Shown piece after piece: positions 12,500 through 24,853 of a stretch of 64,000 bases of DNA. Every line of letters begins with the position of its first letter. Positions within the stretch are counted from its first letter, which is position 1. Source of the stretch: Nipponacmea schrenckii (lineage: Eukaryota > Mollusca > Gastropoda > Lottiidae); contig JAUJPP010000005.1 in assembly GCA_030562195.1 (NCBI GenBank), forward strand, positions 7,622,826 through 7,686,825, in the 5' to 3' direction. A model generated the notes under the pieces. It worked only from the letters and a program-made list of their open reading frames with translations. It made no database searches and was not told the DNA's origin. The position numbers were made by a program, and so were the translations under genes.

Positions 12500-13179
12500 A
12501 TAATATTTCAATATTGGATAATGACAAAAAAAACCTATTTTCTTTAAAAGTGTGTCAAGTATAATCAACTTGAAGTCTTTTTTATTAATATCATTGTAAA
12601 AGATCATGTTTTAAAAATAACAGCTGCTGTATGCAACAATACAGAACCTCAACTGTTTTTGTTTAAAATTACAAAAAACCTGCTTTTAAGCGTAATTAAG
12701 ACAGCAATTGACTAGATAAAAACAGCTTGTTGGGTTTTTCAATGGTCATTTCGGTGCAAAAAAGTACCTCAGTTCCCCAACCAGCATGCGCTAACACCTT
12801 TCTACATGACTGTACCCAAATTCTAAAACTACAAATTTCGAGTAAAAAACCAACATTCTTTTTCAAAAGTCAATATTAATATCAAACTAAAAAATCTCAA
12901 AAAATTGGATACCTCCCCCCCCATTTCTATTAAACTTTGTTAAAATCAGGGAAATGAAGATTTTGGGAAATAAATTGAATGTTAAAATGATGAAACGTGG
13001 AAATTTCAAATTTATTCAAATCTACTTTCGTTTGAAAATGTGATTTATTCTCAATAATTTCCAATAAAATTTTAACATTGAAAAATTTGTTTATAAATAT
13101 TGATCCATGTATCTAGACTGGCAATTCTTCCATATCAACATCCCTTGTGGAAATAAAATATATACTATGGTAGGAATTT
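12500..13179. other. AT-rich spacer
   Basis: No gene or recognised element. Contains a short C-run near 12915. Confidence 0.5.
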
Positions 13180-14267
13180 CACAACAGGACAATAGTATAT
13201 ATTTTTAATTGTTTTCTCCTATTATAGGAATTTATGATATAATTTAATATAAAAATAAGTGTTTCTGAAGAAGATATTTAGCTGAAACATTAGACAACAG
13301 GACAATAGTATATATTTTTAATTGTTTTCTCCTATTATAGGAATTTATGATATAATTTAATATAAAAATAAGTGTTTCTGAAGAAGGTATTTAGCTGAAA
13401 CATTAGACAACAGGACAATAGTATATATTTTTAATTGTTTTCTCCTATTATAGGAATTTATGATATAATTTAATATAAAAATAAGTGTTTCTGAAGAAGG
13501 TATTTAGCTGAAACATTAGACAACAGGACAATAGTATATATTTTTAATTGTTTTCTCCTATTATAGGAATTTATGATATAATTTAATATAAAAATAAGTG
13601 TTTCTGAAGAAGGTATTTAGCTGAAACATTAGACAACAGGACAATAGTATATATTTTTAATTGTTTTCTCCTATTATAGGAATTTATGATATAATTTAAT
13701 ATAAAAATAAGTGTTTCTGAAGAAGGTATTTAGCTGAAACATTAGACAACAGGACAATAGTATATATTTTTAATTGTTTTCTCCTATTATAGGAATTTAT
13801 GATATAATTTAATATAAAAATAAGTGTTTCTGAAGAAGGTATTTAGCTGAAACATTAGACAACAGGACAATAGTATATATTTTTAATTGTTTTCCCCTAT
13901 TATAGGAATTTATGATATAATTTAATATAAAAATAAGTGTTTCTGAAGAAGGTATTTAGCTGAAACATTAGACAACAGGACAATAGTATATATTTTTAAT
14001 TGTTTTCTCCTATTATAGGAATTTATGATATAATTTAATATAAAAATAAGTGTTTCTGAAGAAGGTATTTAGCTGAAACATTAGACGACAGGACAATAGT
14101 ATATATTTTTAATTGTTTTCTCCTATTATAGGAATTTATGATATAATTTAATATAAAAATAAGTGTTTCTGAAGAAGGTATTTAGCTGAAACATTAGACA
14201 ACAGGACAATAGTATATATTTTTAATTGTTTTCTCCTATTATAGGAATTTATGATATAATTTAATAA
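13180..14267 (+). repeat. 113-bp satellite, array 1 (~9.6 copies)
   Basis: Perfect 113-bp spacing. Each unit has GACAACAGGACAATAGTATA, then TTTTCTCCTATTATAGG, then GAAGAAGGTATTTAGCTGAA. Units are almost identical. The same satellite, in the same orientation, forms a second array at 29.6-31.6 kb. Confidence 0.97.
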
Positions 14268-15204
14268 AATAATTGAAGAAATCTTCAATCAAAAAGAGCA
14301 ATTTGAGTTAAATTTTGATATAGAATGAGACTGGAGTGAGGTAAAACTAGAAGTGTTATCTACTAGCCTAGACTGTTAATAGTTATATTGGTACTTCAGT
14401 CAGTCTAGACATTCTCTACCCACTTTGTATTCTCTGGCCTTTTTTATTACTTGCTTTACAAAACAAGGATACAAATCTCTAGAAACCAAATCAGGTTTTG
14501 TCTACATCTTAGTTTTTGCCAAATTTCTGAATGATACCTACCAATTATTCATGTTTTTACAAATTTTTTTTTTTTTAGTGAATCTTAGTTTCTATTGCAA
14601 TATATTAATTATATCAATTTTTTTCTTTTTTTTATAAATCTAGTTTCAAATTTAACCCAATAAATTTTTCATTTCATTTTGTATTTTTTTACTTTTGGAT
14701 TTTTCAATTTTAGGTTAAACCTCAAACAATACTAAATTAGATATTCAAGAAAAACGATTCGGAAATCTTTATATTAACTCATCTAAGAAACCTAAAATAC
14801 TATACTATGTAAAACTATTTATAAAAACTTGGCCTCAATTTACCAGTTGTTATATTTATTTGTATTTTTACTCACTGTATTGACCTAAAAACACTGACCC
14901 TGAGGTTATATAAAATGCAGGTTTCACAGTTTCTAATTTCATGCCTCCATACTATTTTTGAATCTGCTCAGTTTTTACACAATCAAATTATAAGGTAACT
15001 GAAACCCTAGATAGATTTTCTTGGCAAACTTTGAAAAACTTGCAGACAGGAATTTATCAAGTTGAATAAAAAATAGAAAAATCATGCATATAGTTCAACA
15101 GATGGTGATATTTTTCATATAATGGGCTATTATTGACAGCAATTATAGTGTAGGTCCTTTTACAAGAAACCATTTATAGGCCTTAATAAATACAAACTTG
15201 GTAA
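14268..15204. other. AT-rich region without a gene
   Basis: T-rich in 14430-14700. The 70-codon plus frame at 14425 is a low-complexity Phe/Leu/Ile run with no start context and is not called. Confidence 0.5.
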
Positions 15205-15764
15205 TAAAATGAATGGAGTTTTACATCCTACTCTTCTGCACCTAATGCTCTAATGAAGACAGTGAAATGAATGGAGTTTTACATCCTACTCTTCTACACC
15301 TAATGGGCTAATGAAGACAGTGAAATGAATGGAGTTTTACATCCTACTCTTCTGCACCTAATGGGCTAATGAAGACAGTGAAATGAATGGAGTTTTACAT
15401 CCTACTCTTCTGCACCTAATGGGCTAATGAAGACAGTGAAATGAATGGAGTTTTACATCCTACTCTTCTGCACCTAATGGGCTAATGAAGACAGTGAAAT
15501 GGAGTTTTACATCCTACTCTTCTGTGAAGACAGTGAAATGAATGGAGTTTTACATCCTACTCTTCTGCACCTAATGGGCTAATGAAGACAGTGAAATGAA
15601 TGGAGTTTTACATCCTACTCTTCTGTACCTAATGGGCTAATAAAGACAGTGAAATGAATGGAGTTTTACATCCTACTCTTCTGTACCTAATAGGCTAATG
15701 AAGACAGTGAAATGAATGGAGTTTTACATCCTACTCTTCTGTACCTAATGGGCTAATGAAGACT
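15205..15764 (+). repeat. 58-bp satellite, array 1 (~10 copies)
   Basis: Units contain GGAGTTTTACATCCTACTC, TTCTGCACCTAATGGGC and TAATGAAGACAGTGAAATG. One unit near 15500-15530 is internally deleted. The sequence matches the extreme 3' part of SINE-like family 2 in reverse orientation. Further arrays lie at 45.2 kb (minus) and 45.8 kb (plus). Confidence 0.96.
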
Positions 15765-16406
15765 GGCTGACATTGTTTCTAACTGGAGATGTAACTTTAA
15801 TGACGTAAAATAAAATAAAAATTGAGTCATTGTAGAATATTGATTATTACTCCAATCTTTATAGCAGCTTAATTTACTGTGGAGAAAAAACACAGCAGTT
15901 CTGTACGTTATCATTAGAAATATGGGGGAGGGGGTAGAAACTTCTCTCTTAGAAACCAAGCAATTATTATTAGCTGTGTGGACTCTCTAGAGCTCGTATG
16001 TGTAGGTATGTGGATATTACAAGTTGACTTAACCCACATATCAAATAAACAGATTAGAAAAACTCAACAGTTATAGATCTTATGTTAAGTAATATTGGGG
16101 AGTGGTAGAAATTAATATTCGGTTTGATGTGTGGACTCTGTAAAACTGATATTTTGAAGATGGTCAACCCCCTGAATCACAGCTAAAAGAAAAACAGAAC
16201 GTAATCCAGTAAAGAAGTGAAATTTTCAAAAGTAACAGAGAATCCTTCAATAAAATGTTCAATCTACCTCCTTCAGTTTAATATTATAATTATCATCCGG
16301 TCAATAGTGAAAAGAATCCAGGTAAAGAGCAATCGAATGAAAATTTTACTGTGTATTTAAAAAATTCAAACATGACTCTTTTCTCTAGCATCATCAAATA
16401 TATCAA
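15765..16406. other. Unique AT-rich sequence
   Basis: Two GTGTGGACTCT motifs (about 15976 and 16130). No exon recognised. Confidence 0.5.
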
Positions 16407-16469
16407 CAATATAATAAGGGCTACACCCTTCCACTGTATTTTTCATTATTTTATCTACCTCAAGACTAC
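16407..16469 (+). repeat. Diverged copies of the 46-bp C-rich repeat
   Basis: ATAAGGGCTACACCC, a TTTTTCATTATTTTA segment and CTACACCCCTCCCCCC follow the order of the 46-bp unit found at 17.3-18.9 kb. They sit on the other side of the 48-bp array, suggesting that array arose inside the older one. Confidence 0.6.
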
Positions 16470-17190
16470 ACCCCTCCCCCCTTATTTTTAAAACTAACAT
16501 GAATCTTTTCTTAAGCATCCCCTCCCTCCTTATTTTTAAAACTAACATGAATCTTTTCTTAAGCATCCCCTCCCTCCTTATTTTAAAAACTAACATGAAT
16601 CTTTTCTTAAGCATCCCCTCCCCCCTTATTTTTAAAACTAACATGAATCTTTTCTTAAGCATCCCCTCCCCCCTTATTTTTAAAACTAACATGAATCTTT
16701 TCTTAAGCATCCCCTCCCCCCTTATTTTTAAAACTAACATGAATCTTTTCTTAAGCATCCCCTCCCCCCTTATTTTTTAAAACTAACATGAATCTTTTCT
16801 TAAGCATCCCCTCCCCCCTTATTTTTAAAACTAACATGAATCTTTTCTTAAGCATCCCCTCCCCCCTTATTTTTAAAACTAACATGAATCTTTTCTTAAG
16901 CATCCCCTCCCTCCTTATTTTTAAAACTAACATGAATCTTTTCTTAAGCATCCCCTCCCCCCTTATTTTAAAACTAACATGAATCTTTTCTTAAGCATCC
17001 CCTCCCCCTTATTTTTAAAACTAACATGAATCTTTTCTTAAGCATCCCTCCCCCTTATTTTTAAAACTAACATGAATCTTTTCTTAAGCATCCCCTCCCC
17101 TTATTTTTAAAACTAACATGAATCTTTTCTTAAGCATCCCCTCCCTCCTTATTTTTAAAACTAACATGAATCTTTTCTTAAGCATCCTCG
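16470..17190 (+). repeat. 48-bp minisatellite, ~15 copies
   Basis: Units contain CTTATTTTTAAAACTAACAT, GAATCTTTTCTTAAGCATCC and a CCCTCCCCC tract of variable length. Since 48 is a multiple of three, frames stay open across it on both strands (16366-16982); these are not genes. Confidence 0.96.
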
Positions 17191-17263
17191 CACACCCCCC
17201 CCCCCCCCATTTTAAAAACTACGAATTAGAATCTTTTAAGCTTCATAACTGACAAAAAAAATA

Positions 17264-18864
17264 TAAGGACTACAACCCCTACCCCCTTATTTTTCAGTAT
17301 TTTAGCTAACTCAGGGCTACACCCCTTCCCCTTATTTTTCAGTATTTTAGCTAACTCAGGGCTACACCCCTTCCCCATATTTTTCAGTATTTTAGCTAAC
17401 TCAGGACTTCACCCCCCCCCCTTATTTTTCAGTATTTTAGCTAACTCAGGACTACACCCCCCCCCCCTTATTTTTCAGTATTTTAGCTAACTCAGGGATA
17501 CAACCCTCCCACTTATTATTCAGTATTTTAGCTAACTGGGGACTACACCCCCCCTCCTTATTTTTCAGTATTTTAGCTAACTCAGGACTTCACCCCTTCC
17601 CCATATTTTTCAGTATTTTAGCTAACTCAGGACTTCACCCCTTCCCCATATTTTTCAGTATTTTAGCTAACTCAGGACTTCACCCCTCCCCCTTATTTTT
17701 CAGTATTTTAGCTAACTCAGGACTTCACCCCTCCCCCTTATTTTTCAGTATTTTAGCTAACTCAGGACTTCACCCCTCCCCCCTATTTTTTAGTATTTTA
17801 GCTAACCCAGGGATACAACCCTCTCCCCATTTTTCAGTATTTTAGCTAACTCAGGACTTCACCCCTCCCCCCTATTTTTTAGTATTTTAGCTAACCCAGG
17901 ACTTCACCCCTCCCCCCTATTTTTCAGTATTTTAGCTAACTCAGGACTTCACCCCTCCCCCCTATTTTTCAGTATTTTAGCTAACTCAGGACTTCACCCC
18001 TTCCCCATATTTTTCAGTATTTTAGCTAACTCAGGGCTACAACCCTTCCCCATATTTTTCAGTATTTTAGCTAACTCAGGGCTACACCCCTTCCCCATAT
18101 TTTTCAGTATTTTAGCTAACTCAGGACTACACCCCCACCCCCTTATTTTTCAGTATTTTAGCTAACTGGGGACTACACCCCTTCCCCCTTATTTTTCAGT
18201 ATTTTAGCTAACTCAGGACTACACCCCCACCCCCTTATTTTTCAGTATTTTAGCTAACTGGGGACTACACCCCCACCCCCTTATTTTTCAGTATTTTAGC
18301 TGACTGGGGACTACACCCCCCCCCCCCCCTTATTTTTCAGTATTTTAGCAACTCAGGACTACACCCCCACCCCTTTATTTTTCAGTATTTTAGCTAACTG
18401 GGGACTACACCCCCACCCCCTTATTTTTCAGTATTTTAGCTAACTCAGGACTACACCCCCCCCCCCTTATTTTTCAGTATTTTAGCTAACTCAGGACTAC
18501 ACCCCCCTTCCCCCTTATTTTTCAGTATTTTAGCTTACTCAGGACTACACCCCCCACCCCCTTATTTTTCAGTATTTTAGCTAACTCAGGACTACACCCC
18601 CCACCCCCTTATTTTTCAGTATTTTAGCTAACTCAGGACTACACCCCCCACCCCCTTATTTTTCAGTATTTTAGCTAACTCAGGGACTACACCCCCCCCC
18701 CTTATTTTTCAGTATTTTAGCTAACTGGGGACTACACCCCTTCCCCCATATTTTTCAGTATTTTAGCTAACTGGGGACTACACCCCTTCCCCCTTATTTT
18801 TCAGTATTTTAGCTAACTGGGGACTACACCCCCCCCCCCTTATTTTTCAGTATTTTAGCTAACT
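17264..18864 (+). repeat. 46-bp C-rich minisatellite, ~35 copies
   Basis: Each unit has TTATTTTTCAGTATTTTAGC, TAACTCAGGACTACA and a run of 4-15 C (often interrupted by T or A). Length changes sit mostly in the C-run, as expected of replication slippage. The plus strand is extremely pyrimidine-rich and the minus strand carries about 35 regularly spaced G-runs. Confidence 0.96.
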
Positions 18865-19880
18865 CGACAAAAACAGTTTGTTTTATGATGTAATATGTAT
18901 AATTATTGTTGACATGTAAATGAAATTAAGAACGTAAAAACAGAAATATCCATAATATTAAAATTATTTTCATTCATAAAGATCATGAAAGAAATTCAAC
19001 CACAAAAAATTGTCGAGCACTTATTGTCTCTATTAACGGCATTTTGTTTCAGAACATAAAAATAAAACCGGAAAATTTACATAAATAAAAAAATTACATC
19101 ATTCAAAAAAAGGGGGTTAAAGTGAACAAAATACGCCCCAAAATTTTGAGCGGTTTCCGTCTGGCATAACCAACATTTTGAGTCTTATATTTTCAAAAAA
19201 AAAACATGCCTGCAACAACCTTGTTATAAAAAATATCAATCCAAAATAAAGAGAAATTTAAAATATTTCCGACCAGCAGAACAGCAGAAAAAAATCCATG
19301 TTGAATTGTAACATGTAATGTAGAATCGTTCAACGGCGTTGGAAAATTACTTGCTGATAATAAAAAATTGATTTTATCAATAAAGCATGAGGTTTTAGAA
19401 ATGACTGATAAAAATAGTGGCCTTTCTATATCTGTAAATACATTCTAGTTTAAACTATATCTATATAATATGTTTTAAAACTAGGCCTAACTGCATTACC
19501 CACATACATCAACTTCTCTTTCAAATCACTCACTAAATTCTACACTGAAAACTTTGTCTTTCATTATAAAAATTGTACTCACCCATTCTATCGCTTCATT
19601 CTTCTTCCAAATCAATTGAAAAGTCATTTTAAATCTTATTTTAGCGCATGTGCAGGCTTGTTGCAATTAAATTTGCTTACAAGTGCAGCTGATATAGAAA
19701 GCAATAGTATTAACCCAGCCATACTTCAGTCATAATCAACATGCACATAAAAGTGTACAGCTTCTTTACGATTCGCAAACATGTGACCTTATGAGTTGAC
19801 ATGCTTGAGAGAGAGAGAGAGAGATAAAAAAGTCAGTTTTATATTTGAATACAGAATGACGTAAAAGACATTGCCCTTAC
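18865..19880. other. Intron-like AT-rich sequence next to the 46-nt exon
   Basis: No repeat or exon other than a (GA) run at 19808-19824. It lies just downstream (minus strand) of the exon at 19881. Confidence 0.45.
19808..19824. repeat. (GA)n microsatellite
   Basis: Eight consecutive GA dinucleotides, about 60 bp downstream of the exon's donor on the minus strand. Confidence 0.9.
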
Positions 19881-19926
19881 CTGCATGGTTGCTTGTCCCC
19901 GTGCTCGACATTACACCGTCCGTACC
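19881..19926 (-). CDS. Internal coding exon (46 nt), same predicted gene
   Basis: On the minus strand a T-rich acceptor ending GTGTTGTAG precedes 46 nt that end at a strong donor, TGCAG|GTAAGG. Entered in phase 0, as the exon at 44147 requires, it reads GTDGVMSSTGTSNHA plus one base. The other frame offered by that exon would hit a TAA here, so the two exons agree on one frame. It is a GC- and CpG-rich island in AT-rich DNA with no repeat nearby. Small Gly/Ser/Thr-rich exons are common in disordered segments, and no domain can be assigned. The next exon should lie beyond base 1; I found none between 1 and 19880. The intervening intron of about 24 kb is packed with minisatellites. Confidence 0.55.
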
Positions 19927-21369
19927 CTACAACACACATAAAAAATATCATGTATTACAAAAAAAATAACACAAGTCCTTCCCTTTCTTTCTCCACCCCT
20001 TCCAATACAATCATAAACCCAGCCTCCTATTTCTTGTTGATTACGTAATACTCAAAAAAATGTCGTGGTGACATATAACTTAAACACTCTTTCTCGATCT
20101 TAGGCTACATGCATTTAAAATGCAGTGTATTTGTGCATTGATCAATTTTTCTATCATTGTCTTAAAGTTGGAGAGAATATTAAGAAGATGGGTTCAAGCT
20201 AATACTGTATTTACAATGTATTTGAAGCAGGAGATTGCAGAAAACTAGTGCAGTGGCTTGTGACTTGATTAATACACTCCCGTATTCTACATGCACAAAA
20301 TGTAAACCTCTTAAAAAACAACTCAAGATTTTTTTACTGTTTTAAATGTACTTGTATATTTCTTAGGAAGGAGGTGAAGGGGGGGGGAGGGGATTTAGAA
20401 TTTTTTGGGCAAATATTTTGACCTAATTATTTGAGATCAAAATTTAAATATTATATCTATCTCACATAATGAATAAATTTTTTAATTATTTTCTCCAATT
20501 ATGAAATTTTTTTTATCCTTCTTTCCTCACATACTTTTGTCCTTTTTCCTTCTTTTCCCAAAAAATATTATCAAGTCAATTAACTGTTTTTTAATTAAAA
20601 AAAACATGAAATAATTGATTTGGATTTTGCAAAATTATAAATATTGTCCTTCATTTTGACATTGTGAAGTTGTGGTCGAAATTCTGCTGTTGTGGCTGAA
20701 CAAATATAATGTAAAATTAGGGGGAGGGGGGGGGGGTTGTAAGTTTAAAAAATACAGTTGTGCCTAAAATCCTGTCCCTGAATGTTCAACAATATATTTT
20801 TCTTACCCATTGTTCTATATTTTTCAAAATATTATGAAACAATATAAATTATTAAAATATATTTGAATATTTTTTCACAAAGGGCAACCTAGTTGACAAC
20901 AAGATTTAAAAAAATATTTTTAGTGAAAAGTTATCAACAGTTGACAACCCCGAAAACTCTAAAAAACATGCGTATCAGCTGTGTGTACTCTCCAAAATGA
21001 ATAATCAAACAATAAAATTATTTAAAATCAACATTATTATCAATGAAGCAACTCTGAAAGCGTTACAAGTTGAGAAACTCAGGCGTTCAGTGGTTTCAGT
21101 GTTCCGGAAGTCTTTTATATAGACGTAATGACTTGTCCAAACATTCCCTTATTTTTGAAAAAAAGGATCACGCCTACATCAAATCTTTTTTTTTTCATTC
21201 AAAGAAATTTTTTTTTATTTCAGAAATTATTGACATCGATGAATGTTAAAAAACAACCAGCGTTCAACGTAGAAATACAGTGGATCAATAAATTGTACAC
21301 AAACATGGAACTAGGCCAGGTGACACATTAATAAAACTATATCATAATATTGATACTTTATTAATGGGT
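19927..21369. other. AT-rich intron-like region
   Basis: No exon recognised. G-rich stretches at about 20378-20392 and 20719-20735. A GTGTGTACTCTCC motif at about 20981. The 67-codon plus frame at 21128 has no support. Confidence 0.5.
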
Positions 21370-22100
21370 TAAACAGCCATGACAACATACACAAACATTG
21401 TAGCTGAGCTAAGCTGAGCAAATCTTAAAGATAGAAACGTTATGAGTATATACTTCCGCGTAGCAGTTTAGGTTTAGATGGCTTGCTCATGCAGATCATT
21501 TCTGTTAAAAGACACAAGGCTCATAAACATACACCCACATTGCAACTGTGGTTCATATTGCTCTTGCTCATGAATATCATTTCTGTTAAAAAACTTACAT
21601 CCCAAAAACATACACCCACATTGCAATAGCCTATATTACTACTTAGCCTTAACTATTACATTTATATCTGAACAGCTGCGTAAACCTAATCTCACATTGC
21701 AGCTGTGGCTCATATTGCTTATACATATCATCAACTCCATAAAAGTGACAAACAGTCATGGAAACATATACCCACATAGCAGCTACAGTAAAAGTTGCTG
21801 AGCCACTATAGCCACATGAGAACATACACCCACATTGTAGCTATGCTAAGTATTGCTAAGCTCATGCACATTCATTCTGTTAAGGGAACAAATAGCCATG
21901 AAAACATACACCCACATTGCAGCTGTGTTAAGAGATACTTCTTCATTGTTGCGACCTCATTAATGGTTGTACAGCCACGAAAACATACACCCACATAGCA
22001 GTTATGGTTAAAATTTGCTCAGCAGCTTTTGTGGTCTCGTTAATTGACGAATAGGAACGAAAACATACACCCACTTTTCCGCTGTGCTAAAAATTGCCTA
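21370..22100 (+). repeat. Degenerate ~80-bp tandem repeat
   Basis: About seven copies of CATGAAAACATACACCCACA followed by TTGCAGCTGTG and a TTGCT-AGC segment. Spacing is mostly 79-83 bp with one long and one short interval. Copies are well diverged, so this is an old array. Confidence 0.75.
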
Positions 22101-22139
22101 GGCACTGCAACATTTTGCTTAAACTATAATTACTTTTAA

Positions 22140-22320
22140 AATCACCTAGATCCTTATTCCCAAAAAACACAAGTTGATGAAGAGTTGTCTGATTGGCTAA
22201 TCACTGAAATCAATTTCAAATTTAGTTATATTTTATCCAATCAGATTACTGTATTTCTTAAAGTAAAGGATGTCATCTTAGTGTAATTTTCGATCACTAC
22301 GAACACTAAAAAAGCGAAAG
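22140..22320. mobile_element. Diverged inverted-repeat element (MITE-like remnant)
   Basis: TCTGATTGGCTAATCACTGA on the left faces TATCCAATCAGATTACTG on the right, giving a broken palindrome, with TTCTTAAAGTAAAGGATG and TTAGTGT further right. The layout resembles the better-preserved element at 60536-60697. Ends cannot be fixed. Confidence 0.4.
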
Positions 22321-22570
22321 GTAATGTTGATTGTTGAAAAGAGAATCAATGTTTTGTCTGGAATTCAAGTAGGTGGTAACACGAATTAAAAAGATGGTAA
22401 ATTGATTTTCAAAATAGAACCCAATATACATCATGGAGAATGGTTAAATCTATTTCTCCAAGGCTGGTTATTGTTTCCAACCAGGTATTGGAATTCCAGG
22501 AGATCTAAAAGTACAATCCTGGAAGTAAACTTAGTGCTAAACCAATTTATTGACCTACTCTCTGGAAGAA

Positions 22571-22655
22571 AAAACACAAAGAAACAACCGTATTTTACAA
22601 AGATAACAAATAAGGTTCACTTTTTAGTCCTGGGCCAAACCTCTTGGTATTTTAT
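22571..22655 (-). mobile_element. SINE family 1 fragment
   Basis: AAAGAAACAACCGTATTTTA, GATAACAAATAAGGTTCAC and TGGGCCAAACCTCTTGG match the family-1 tail with an internal deletion. It abuts the 132-bp array on its right. Confidence 0.7.
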
Positions 22656-22661
22656 TTCATA

Positions 22662-23125
22662 TTGACAATTTACACCATTCCAATTTTCAATCAAAAGTCT
22701 GTGGTTCCTGTAATTCTACTAAAACTAAACAGTTCTATTAAAGAGATTGTAAAGAGGTTTTCTAATTTTGTATGTGTATCAGAGACACTGATAGCATCAA
22801 TTTACACCATTCTAATTTTCAATAAGATGTCTGTGGTTCCTGTAATTCTACTAAAACTAAACAGTTCTATTAAAGAGTTTAGTAAAGAGGTTTTATAAAT
22901 TTTGTATGTGATATCAGAGACACTGATAACATCAATTTACACTATTCTAATTTTCAATCAGATGTCTGTGGTTCCTGTAATTCTACTAAAACTAAACAGT
23001 TCTATTAAAGAGATTGTAAAGAGGTTTTCTATATTTTGTATGTGTATCAGGGACACTGATAGCATCAATTTACACCATTCTAATTTTCAATCAGATGTCT
23101 GTGGTTCCTGTAATTCCAGGAGCAG
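22662..23125 (+). repeat. ~132-bp tandem repeat, ~3.5 copies
   Basis: Units carry AATTTACACCATTCTAATTT, CAGATGTCTGTGGTTCCTG, ACTAAAACTAAACAGTTC and AAAGAGGTTTTCTA. GTGGTTCCTG is at 22699, 22830, 22964 and 23098. Dispersed relatives occur at 46.9-47.2, 49.0-49.2 and 60.4 kb. Frames of 75-84 codons across it follow from low stop density and are not genes. Confidence 0.9.
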
Positions 23126-23587
23126 ATAAGTTGGATGTAGGCCTAAGATTTAAGGTCTGAAGAATAAACATACTGTTAGTAAATGTTTACGATTCCCCAG
23201 CATGCCGTTGACCTTCAGATTGTCTACTGATAGCTTACAATATTTCAACATTCCCCCCTCTAGCCAACTATTCTAATCTATTTTCCATATTCAGGCAAAT
23301 TTGCATGAAAAGTCAAAGTCCTGACCGATTTCTTTTTAATATTTTCACCCTGAAACCTATCTTTTCATTGAATGATAGAAATCATCTAGTTTTTGATAAA
23401 ATAGGATTTTTGATTGAATTATCTGTTAATCCCTAGAAACACCTTGATGAACATCTTAACATTTGAAATATATTTCAAAAGACGTCATCTCGCGTCAGTA
23501 AAAAGGAGCCAATTTTTGGGGGTCGATTTTCTAAGAATTCCTCAATCAATTCTATTTTTCTGACTATTGCTGGTTGACATCTGTAAA
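23126..23587. other. Spacer without recognised features
   Basis: No exon or repeat recognised between the 132-bp and 25-bp arrays. Confidence 0.5.
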
Positions 23588-24247
23588 AATCAGGAATCAG
23601 TGTCAGCAGGAGTCAGAAGGAATCAGTGTCAGCAAGGAATCAGTGTCAGCAGAGTCAGCAGGAATCAGTGTCAGCAGGAGTCAGAAGGAATCAGTGTCAG
23701 CAGGAGTCAGAAGGAATCAGTGTCAGCAGGAGTCAGAAGGAATCAGTGTCAGCAGGAGTCAGAAGGAATCAGTGTCAGCAGGAATCAGAAGGAATCAGTG
23801 TCAGCAGGAGTCAGAAGGAATCAGTGTCAGCAGGAAGTCAGTGTCAGCAGGAGTCAGAAGGAATCAGTGTCAGCAGGAGTCAGAAGGAATCAGTGTCAGC
23901 AGGAGTCAGAAGGAATCAAGAGTTCAGAAAGGAATCAGTGTCAGCAAAAGAGAAAATTTCAGAAGGAATCAGTGTCAGCAGGAGTCGGAAGGAATCAGTG
24001 TCAGCAGGTAGTTAATGAAGGAATCAATGTGCGAGTCAGAAGGAATCAGTGTCAGCAGGATCGAAGGAATCAGTGTCAGCAGGAGTCAGAAGGAATCAGT
24101 GTCAGCAGGGGCGAGAATCAGAAGGAATCAGTGTCAGCAGGAGTCAGAAGGAATCAGTGTCAGCAGGAGTTGGAAGGAATCAGTGTCAGCAGGAGTCAGA
24201 AGGAATCAGTGTCAGCAGGAGTCAGAAGGAATCAGTGTCAGCAGGAT
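23588..24247 (+). repeat. 25-bp minisatellite (GGAATCAGTGTCAGCAGGAG), ~26 units
   Basis: Base unit 25 bp with GGAATCAGTGTCAGCAGGAG plus TCAGA, with shortened and disrupted units in the middle (about 23920-24120). The unit has no stop in any plus frame and is not a multiple of three, so all three plus frames stay open. That produces overlapping 70-227-codon frames, which are artefacts. Confidence 0.95.
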
Positions 24248-24853
24248 TGAGAGAATGCCCATCAATGTGAAAGATTTAAGAAATTCAAAACAGTAGAAAA
24301 AGAGAAAATTTGAGAAAGCAATTTAAAAGTAATCTGGGAACTGTAAGAGTTCTCAGTGTAAATTTGATATTTGAAGATATAAATATAAATGTGTTAAATA
24401 CGAGTTAAAGAAATGGCAATATTACACCTCAAGAATGAAATACAGTCTTATCAACTAGCAGACGTACTGAAAAAAAACGAGATTTTTGTGTAAATAACAT
24501 TCTATATTCTTTCCAAATGCGTTAAAACTGCACACGTAAAAAACAACTGCAGAAAAAACTTGGTGAAGGTCGCCAGTAAAAAGTGTTTCACCATATTGAA
24601 AGTTTAAAAGAACTCACTAGAAATGTTAGAGTTCAAATTTTCAACAAAAAAGTGGAAGTTAAAATACTTTTTGAGTCAAATTATCCCAAAAAGATTAAGT
24701 AAATGCATATTTAAGAAATCTTCATGTAATAATTGCCCATTGTTTTTGGACCTAAAACTAGTCAAGAGGCCAAAAGACATGTCTATAGATAACAAGCTCA
24801 CATTGAAACCTGAACAAATTAAACAGAGTTGTATATCTTATATCTGTCTGCAA
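24248..24853. other. Unique region without a supported gene
   Basis: A 77-codon ATG frame at 24623-24856 (plus; Lys-rich with a CNNC motif) is the only notable frame. It has no splice context or recognised similarity and runs into the satellite, so it is not called. Confidence 0.5.

Noticed and set aside
23567..24296. Overlapping Gln/Ser-rich frames in all three plus frames
   Set aside because: A stop-free 25-bp unit makes every frame open and forces the same peptides to cycle between frames.
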